A DNA stretch of 64,000 nucleotides from Chrysaora quinquecirrha. Its lineage: Eukaryota; Cnidaria; Scyphozoa; Semaeostomeae; Pelagiidae. Below the pieces are notes generated by a model. It was not told the origin of the DNA. It worked only from the letters and a program-made list of their open reading frames with translations, and made no database searches. Both the position numbers and the translations under genes were made by a program. The stretch is from the NCBI GenBank assembly GCA_014526335.1, contig JACTAT010000037.1, positions 13,847,842 through 13,911,841 on the forward strand, written 5' to 3'. Shown here one piece after another: positions 56,601 to 64,000 of this stretch. The first letter of the stretch is position 1. Every line of letters begins with the position of its first letter.

Positions 56601-59600
56601 CCTTACGTGACGTCAGAACAGTTACCATGACAGCCTTATAGCAAAGCAGCTGATCAATGCAAATAATCAGGTTCGAGACAATCAAAAATATTCTCTGCTT
56701 CTCTTGTCATTTGAGCGACCATCAAGCAAATTTTGCTAATTTCAAATGTGCAAACATGTTCTAATTACAAAATTTTCAACAAAGAGATTAAGACTTGTTT
56801 ACGGTTTCTGAAACTTTGTATAAAAAGCAGCATTTCTACTACTTGGGCTGTTTCGGCTTTCGAATTCGTCTATCTGACACTTTCTTCACTATGGTGCGAA
56901 GTCAACAAAGTTAAAGGTTCTTTCTGGTACGATATGGGTATGATTTCATTGCGTTTACAGGGGAATGGATCGGAAAAGGATCCAAATGCATCCACTTTTC
57001 TAGCGTACCCAAAAATATGTGACCCTGCTCCCTAAAAGCAATGAAACCGTGCATTACCATATAAACAAAAAGCCTATCGGGACCTTTATGGGGATAGAGC
57101 CACTCAGGTTTATTGTGTTTCATAACTAATATAAATTATTTAGAATGGCACCGATTGTTAATAAACAAATGCAGAAAAACCTTTTGATAAGTATGAGCTC
57201 ATCGTCACAGACTCTTTCTTGTACAACCTCTTCAGCTTGTCCAAGTAGTGATGCATCAAAACTCTCTTCACCTTCCAAATTGGCAAGGTTGATTGACACA
57301 GTTGCTGGAATTAATTGGGCATAAGTAAAACAATTGCAGAGTACTACCTGAACGTCGCGCTACACAGATGTAATGTTTAATATTTGATTTTCAGTTAAGA
57401 CGTTAACATCAGTGTTAACAGTCCTATGTTGGTTCAAAATATTAAACAGTAAAAGCAAAGATTAGAACAGAAAGCTTTTCCTCTACAAAGAGAATGAGAT
57501 CGAAACACGTGACAAGAAGGAAATATGAATCCACACCTGCATTGAGAAGAGCCCAACAGAAAAATAATGGTGGATTGGTATTTTGTTATAAACACCAAAA
57601 AGCAACAAAAGGATACAGTTGGGTTAACAAAACGAAGTTTGCAAGTGTCAGATTGCTGTTTAAGAAAACCTGTCTCTGCTATGCTTCTTATTCGTAGCAA
57701 CCTCTACATGCAATTGAGAGATTGGGACATGAAAAATGGTACCTCCAATGCAACGATGAACCTTATAAACACTCAATGTATCTTCTTTTGCAAAGCTTCA
57801 TGAAAGATGTTTCGGAAACACTTCTTATGGTGCAGATGAATCATTATAGTAAGATCACATACCACCAGTAGCTCTTGCGATTCTTTTCAAATCTGGTTTT
57901 TTACATCTCCTGACAGCCATAGCTCCAGCTTCAACAAAATACTTCAAGCAAAGGTCATCAATGCCACCAGTGGTAAGAATAACATTAGCACCACTTGACA
58001 AAATCTTCTGTATACGTTCCTTTGTTATATTCGCCTCTCTAAAAAGAATATTTAATTTGTGTTTTACACTCTTTTTCTTTTATAAGAACAATTTTATAAG
58101 AACAATAGCCTGGATTTTGCCCAGATTTTAAGAACAGAACAAGCTAAGGCTGGCCTTTTAAAAAGCGCTAAGAATATCAGCTAAATATGTAAGCCGGACA
58201 GTCAAACTGAATGTAAAAAGCAAGCAAACAAAGAAATAGACAAGATTGCTGCATTTTCACATAAACCTAGTACCACCCTAGACTTTCATCAAAAAATATA
58301 GATATCTAAGTAACCAAAGAATTAAGAACAGATTACGAACATTTCAGGCTCAAAAACGGCAAAATCTTAAGAACAGCCAGCCTCAATCGAAATTTCCTGG
58401 TTCTTATGAAAGAAAAGGAGTGTAACTTTCAAATTATTTCTTTATCTTAATTTAGATTTAAATCGCAAAAGTTTATTTCTGATTTCGGAGCTTTGCCTTT
58501 ACATTAAATTTTCAAAACGTCAATGTATTGGACGTCTCTTTACAAATTTTTCGTCTAACGTCAATGCATTGGACACCTTTTGTCCAATTTTTTGCTTGCT
58601 TTTGAGCATTTTCCATTATATAGCTAAATGTGCAGAGGTTCTGTGGCAAAAACTTTTGTATTTCTGCAAAACTCTGTATGGAGGCATACAGAGCATACCA
58701 AATGTCTATTTAAAACGCAAGTATTGTGTTTTTGACAATATTACTGTGCAAATGCCCAAAAGGGCATCATACTTCATTTTCATTACAGCAATTGTCAAGA
58801 CTTTCTTATAGTTATTATTTATATCATTATATCTGTTACTCTAATAATAATTTCGTTATTACTATTCTTCTTTGCAGTATTAGATGTGTATGATCTATAC
58901 TTGAAGGTGCTGTGGCTTCGTGTTGTAATCCAGCTGACTCGTGGTGTTAGGAGCTCAATGTGGTCAGGGTTCGAGCCCAGCCATGGTAGCGTCACAGCCA
59001 GGGTCGAGGTCTCGATTAGTTGACCCACTACTGAGATCCTAGCGACTGGCGTTAAAACAGCATTTCACCATTTCACCTACTTGAAGGAGCCTTAAAATTG
59101 TACGTGATAACTGAAATACGTAATAAAAGATGATATTTTCTATAATTCTGTTCTTATAAGCAAGTTTTACTGCTATGTACGTTCTGTTATTATTAAACTG
59201 TAAACTGAAATAAATAAGGTATACGGCATAAACCTAATATTTTGCGTTCAAAGAACATTTTGCTAAGCCATACATCCTAAAGAATACTTATGGGGCATCC
59301 AACACGAGAATTAATAGAGCAGCAAGAAAAATTCGGAATTTTCGAATGAAATAAAACGACTATAAAATTCACCGTGCTCTGATTGCATCAAGCTTCTCGG
59401 GGTCTTCAATCAATACTTGAACTCCCAGATGCATTTTGGCCTTTTGTAGACTAAAGTCCAAGCAGGCAATTTTTGCATTGGTTACCTTCTTCGGCATACC
59501 TGCAAAATTTCAAGGAAATTTAGAATTGGCATGAATTTGCTTTGCTAATTGTTACATTTTGCATAAGACCTGCGAGAAAATTTAACAGAAGGAAGGTGGG

Positions 59601-62600
59601 CAAAACGGGCAGTTTTAGTTCTGTTAAAAATAATGCAAGTCTGTTAAGAAAATTAAGCAAGTCCACTTTGTCAGCTGGTAACAATGCTAAAATTAAGGTT
59701 CGAAAGATACAAATATACTACAAGTTTCAGCTGACTTAGACCCTAACAACAAATCCTTATATCAGCACTGAATGAGAAACGAAAGAGTTGTCACATATCC
59801 CTGAATGCCCTGAATATTCATCAGGATAACAAAGAGTTTGTGTTATTTTATCTGTTCAGATTCTTAACTAAGCAATCAAATACCAACAGGTTATACAATC
59901 CTTCTTACCTTCACAAGCAACGGTGCAATTCAGAGCATATCCGGTAATTAACCTGCTATCTTTCATGTTTCCACCATGAGCTTTCAGTATATTAACTGCT
60001 TTGATTGGAACTTTTGTTTCGCTTTTCACATTGGTTTTCTTTACAAGGGAAGCAGCATCGACTACCATAGTTGCAAAGAAATCTGAATCAACTCCAACAA
60101 GTTTTGAAGACATTGATGTTTTAGCAACATTTAGGAATGAATCATGTCCTATTTCATCTGTGCTCACTGACAAACGGTCCTGAATATACCTACATGCTTC
60201 TCTGAAAAACGATAGATATGTGATTTTGTAGACTGGTATATAGCCAATAATTATTAGTTTGACTTTTTTCTACAAAAAGATGCATGCACGGTGTTCCTGG
60301 GGACATCATTTCTGGCAGGGAAATGATTGGAATCAGCATTAAATCATCCTAAAAAGTTTTTTATGCATTGAATTTCAACTGCATTTACTGCATTGAATTT
60401 TTTCTTTCTCTGTCAGTCAGTCTTGGCTTTGCATATCTTAGCAGGTGGTCGGTCAAACTGCCCTCCTTGCTCGGGTCAGGTGGGCGATTTTTAAACTAGC
60501 TAGAAATGTGCTGACATGTGAAGTAGTTTTTGTACATTGGATTGAAAGATATCAAAACAAGACCATCTGCCAAAAATCAGAACAATGCAAGTTTCTTCTT
60601 GAGTTGATGTGTTGAATTTTAGCCTTATCTCACAATTTCTATCATTTGCCTGCAGTTTGACTTCAATGTGACTTCAAAACTTCTGCTACTAGAAAACTCA
60701 ACTTTGCCCTTTTCTGAAACATTTGTTTCATTCCCCAAAGTGCTACATGCATATATCAGCTCAAAAAGGCATTTGAATAAACCATTTAGGAACCGCCTCC
60801 AAATACTCGTTCCATTTTGGTGTGAATTGGAATGAATTGATTTGTTTCTTTCACATTCCTCAAAAAGATTATTCGTTTCTTGCAAACATTGAAACGAATT
60901 CGGTACAAATGTGGCATGATATCTAGGATATATTTTTTTTAATTTGAATCCTATTTGGTACGATTTGAATCCAATTAAGTACTATCAAGGAACTGTGAAA
61001 TCTTTTCCTTTTCAATCTCTTGCTGCATATTTTATCAGCTTTCCGCAAAAGAGGCGACAAGGATTTTCTTTTGTTTTAATCAAAGCAAGTGTGTTTTAAT
61101 GCTTTCAAAAGAGACTCAGAGTCACATTTTGTGGGTTTTCCAGAAATTTATCTTCTAAAAGTGAGTATTGGAAAACATTCTATACAAATCTTGAACGATC
61201 TATACAGTTGAAGTTCTTATTGCCGCCTTCTCTGAATAGTGGCAACCTGCTGATTATGGCCACTCAACTTCAGTCCCAAATGCCTTCCCATTGTATTACT
61301 TATATAGCAAACCTCAAAATAGTGGCTGCCTTGCAATAACGAATAAGCCACAACCTTGCTCAGTCCCAAACAAAAAATTTACAATTTACAATTTTTCCCT
61401 CTAAAAGTGGCAACACAAGTGAATTCATTTGATCAACACTGATATACTTTCTTAAAATATTCATGAGATCTAAGTAGGCTTCCATCAGAAATGGGAACAC
61501 AATCAAAATGAAACTGCTCAGGGATGTAAAACCCTGGATTTATGAATTTAAAGAAAATTCTTTCAGCAGAAACAGATAGAAAGGAAAGAAAATAAACTGG
61601 AGAGGAAAGAAAAAACCAATTGATGAGGCATGTAAAGAGGACAGTAGAATAAAAAGGAAATTACAATATCATATGAACAAAACACAGAAAATGTAAGATG
61701 GGACAAGGAGACTAGGTTTTTTATTCTGAACTTCATAAATTTTTTGTTTGCTCATCAAAATCTTATGTTTTATAGCTTACAGTCAAGGTCCAACCTATTT
61801 AATGGATAATTTTTTCATACAGGCTTATATTTGAACAACTTCAACTAAAGTGTTCACAGAAAAACATATAAGCACATACAACGAGATGAGGGTGAGATTA
61901 AGTGATCTTTTTTAGTAAACCTCTGACTAGCAGCCCCCTCCAGGTAATGGCCACTTGGCTTTGGACTCAAAGTGGCCACTATTAGAGGTTCAACTGTAGT
62001 TGAATTTGATTTTTAGGGTGATTTTGGCTTTCTGGAATTATGCCATGTTTTAGAGATATGTCATCATGAAATGCAAACTTCTTAGAGGCCACAGAAAAAC
62101 ATTTACATCTTGATTTAACAAAACAAACTGTAAATATTATAATACCTGCAAGCAAGCCTATAGCCACTGATAATACTGGTAGGGTGAATTTTATACTTTA
62201 TCAATTCATTTGCATTTTTCAATAATTCAGCAGCAATTATAACCTAGAAGGAAATTAAAAGATAGCTTCCACTGAGAACATCGCAAAACATTGAGAAATA
62301 GAGGACAAAACAATTGTTTAGTATTTTGCACTTACGTTTTGACCTCAGGCATGCAAGGCTTCTTCAGAGTAACAAAATAAATGGTACCCTACTGCTTTGA
62401 TTAAGTGTGCAAGCATCTGTGTGTTGGTAACATTTATATTATTATCTTACTTGTGTTGAGTCACGAAAAAAAAACTGGCATAGGTTTTCAGAAATTGTTG
62501 AAGTGATTCAGTTTCTATTAACTAATAAAATGCCATAAAAGAAAATAGACAACACCAACTAGTGAGCTCTTCTACACAAATTTGTGTCAGTGATAGAAAA

Positions 62601-63030
62601 CTTTACATTTTGCTTGGCAAAAGTTCTTCACAAAATTCTAATCAAATTAATTCAAATTAATTTTTCAAGGCCCACTCTGAAACAATACATGACATTTCCA
62701 GCTTTGTTAGGAAAAAAGAAACGTTGAACGGAATGCTCCCAATTGAATTTGTTTGCCACATGAATAGTAATTTTTACTTTGCTATTTTTTTGAGCAAAAT
62801 CCTGAACAATAGAATTGAAATAGTAAATAAAAGTCTAGTTTTAGGTCAATTCTTGATCCGAGTTATACAGTCAAGAATAAAGAGATAAAAACAATACTTA
62901 CCACAGATGTTGTACCATCACCAACTTCTTGATCTTGTAAATCTGCAAGCTCGCAGAGCACCTTAGCTGCAGGATGTTCAACTTCTAGTAGTTTCAATAT
63001 TGTTGCTCCATCATTGGTTATTGTAACATC
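53640..63030 (-). CDS. CCT1: CCT1 / TCP-1 alpha chaperonin subunit, 5' partial, nine exons
   Basis: Subunit alpha of the eukaryotic cytosolic chaperonin TRiC/CCT, which folds actin, tubulin and other proteins using ATP. Exons in transcript order, with GT/AG borders read by eye: 63030-62902, 62243-62146, 60201-59909, 59499-59373, 58038-57863, 57304-57181, 56425-56233, 55525-55362, 53853-53640 (TGA at 53642-53640). They keep one frame and give about 505 residues. Family size is about 555, so roughly the first 50 residues lie past the right edge. Visible motifs: NDGATIL and GDGTTSV (ATP site, first exon here), TSMSSK and ILKAHG in the 59.9-60.2 kb exon, TTGGIDD in the 57.9 kb exon, VPGGGAVE in the 56.2 kb exon and [14 protein letters not shown] in the last. 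Exon sequences match alpha rather than other CCT subunits from my knowledge of the family. The extreme C-terminus differs from the vertebrate tail. Introns carry MITEs. Expected to be essential and constitutively expressed. Confidence 0.95.
54083..54664. mobile_element. Harbinger-type MITE, 582 bp, copy 2 (in CCT1 last intron)
   Basis: Ends GGGCCTGTTTACACGAGCCC and (reverse complement) GAGCCTGTTTACACGAACCC, flanked by TTA (54080-54082 and 54665-54667). Same length as, and inverted relative to, the copy at 28580-29161. Confidence 0.8.
58900..59065 (+). repeat. Possible tRNA-derived SINE in a CCT1 intron
   Basis: A good B box, GGGTTCGAGCCC, lies at about 58966-58978, preceded by a tRNA-like stretch (CAGCTGACTCGTGGTGTTAG). 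The body is GC-richer than the surrounding intron. The A box is weak and no tail was identified. Confidence 0.4.
61205..61996. mobile_element. Tc1/mariner-type MITE in a CCT1 intron
   Basis: Ends CAGTTGAAGTTCTTATTGCC and (reverse complement) CAGTTGAACCTCTAATAGTG, flanked by TA (61203-61204 and 61997-61998). Near both ends there is AGTGGC/AATGGCCAC sequence. 792 bp, no transposase frame. Confidence 0.7.
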
Positions 63031-63269
63031 CTAAGATGAAAATTGTTAACTTGCAATTCACATCTCACATTTACAAAGATATACAGATATCAACAGTCTT
63101 TGTAATTTGACGATGTGATTGTACCTGCACAACTACACACATACCCACATCGCCCAAGGCGTTCGAATGAGGGCACTTGCATAAGCAACCAAATTCTCCA
63201 AATTCCATCAGTGAAAATTCTTTGATATTCAAATGCTTTACTTCTTGGGTAATGATTGAAGTTATTTAT

Positions 63270-63560
63270 TGGGGCATACAATTTAACAATAAATAGGATC
63301 ACAAGAAGCTTCATAATAAAAAAATAAAAGAAAGTTTTATTTTACTCTGCATTGTATATTCATTCATACCTTCCAGTGGTCCTTGTCAGAGTATCTTCGG
63401 TCATCTTCAGAGTACCTTCCAGTGGTCATCTTCAGAGTTTTACTATGAAGATGACCGCTGGAAGACATGGGCAAACATATAGTGCAAAGTAAAACAATTT
63501 TTTCGTTTTATCTACTAAATATGAAGATTCTTGTGATCCTATTTATTATAAATGATTTAG
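63270..63560. repeat. Inverted repeat upstream of the first CCT1 exon in the window
   Basis: AATAAATAGGATCACAAGAA at about 63289 is matched in inverse by TTCTTGTGATCCTATTTATT at about 63525, with weaker inverted similarity extending to ~80 bp. Between the arms, TTCCAGTGGTC-TCAGAGT is repeated two to three times. Probable foldback in a CCT1 intron. Confidence 0.6.
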
Positions 63561-64000
63561 TATTTTGGAAATAACCTTGAAATAGCATATAAAGATTAAG
63601 AGGAAAATTTTACACATAAACTTGAGAAGAAATCAAATCAACTATGCAAATACTTTACTTTACATGAAAGATTAGGCATCCTGAGTTGTCTAGTAATGGT
63701 GTCCTGGTCAAATTATGAAAGCTGATGATTGTTGATAATTCTTGATAACAGGGGTGAAAACTTCTAATGTCAAATAAGATGCTCTAGACCGAACCAGATG
63801 CCAATTGCATGAACAAACAAATTAGACAGCCTATTGTATTTTCATATTATAAAGGCTGAGTTATCAATAGTTACTCTCAGACTTTTTAACTTCAGTACAG
63901 TTGAATTATTAACATATTTCTAGCAATTAGCTGTTGATATTTATTGACATTTATGACTTCTTTTTGTTTACTATATTTATAAGGGACGATCTCCAATTAG

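Overview
This window looks like an intron-rich metazoan nuclear genome, most likely a cnidarian (probably an anthozoan). That placement is an inference from AT-rich, TE-dense DNA combined with spliced animal genes (a RIM-like synaptic zinc-finger gene and CCT1), Penelope and BEL/Pao retrotransposons, Helitrons and many short foldback elements. Host coding sequence is sparse. Most of the 64 kb is mobile DNA of different ages.

Left third (1-20.3 kb). A diverged ~195-bp tandem repeat lies near 0.8-1.4 kb. A ~127-bp satellite-like array (about 4.4-7.3 kb) is split by a 957-bp Mutator-like element with a 9-bp target duplication. A LINE 3' end with a (TGAAA)n tail follows, then two foldback elements and a decayed Ty1/copia element (11.3-15.3 kb, minus). 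Two exons of a RIM-like gene lie on the minus strand (first coding exon at about 19.86 kb, zinc-finger exon at 17.7-17.9 kb). Its later exons were not found here.

Middle (20.5-45.7 kb). A full-length BEL/Pao retrotransposon (20503-26334, minus) has LTRs identical by eye and a 5-bp target duplication. It sits about 650 bp upstream of the RIM-like start codon, beside a Ty3/Gypsy integrase remnant. Next come a 582-bp Harbinger-type MITE, a CR1-like LINE broken by a hAT-like MITE, a Penelope-like element with GIY-YIG endonuclease, and a head-to-tail array of Helitron-like units (36931-45643). At two internal Helitron junctions a 3' CTAG end is joined directly to the next 5' TC end.

Right third (45.7-64 kb). 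Two host genes converge with 344 bp between their stop codons. On the plus strand is a fold-type-II PLP enzyme of the threonine/serine dehydratase family, with an assembly gap over its missing middle exons and a ~3 kb (TTAG)n/(CTAA)n inverted repeat in one intron. On the minus strand is CCT1 (TCP-1 alpha), with nine exons covering nearly the whole protein and its N-terminal exon(s) beyond the right edge. CCT1 introns carry a second Harbinger MITE and a Tc1/mariner-like MITE.

The host genes do not form an operon or pathway; they are independent eukaryotic genes in a TE-rich neighbourhood. The most unusual structures are the Helitron concatemer with tRNA-like modules, the young BEL/Pao copy with a frame offset between RNase H and integrase, and the large TTAG inverted repeat.
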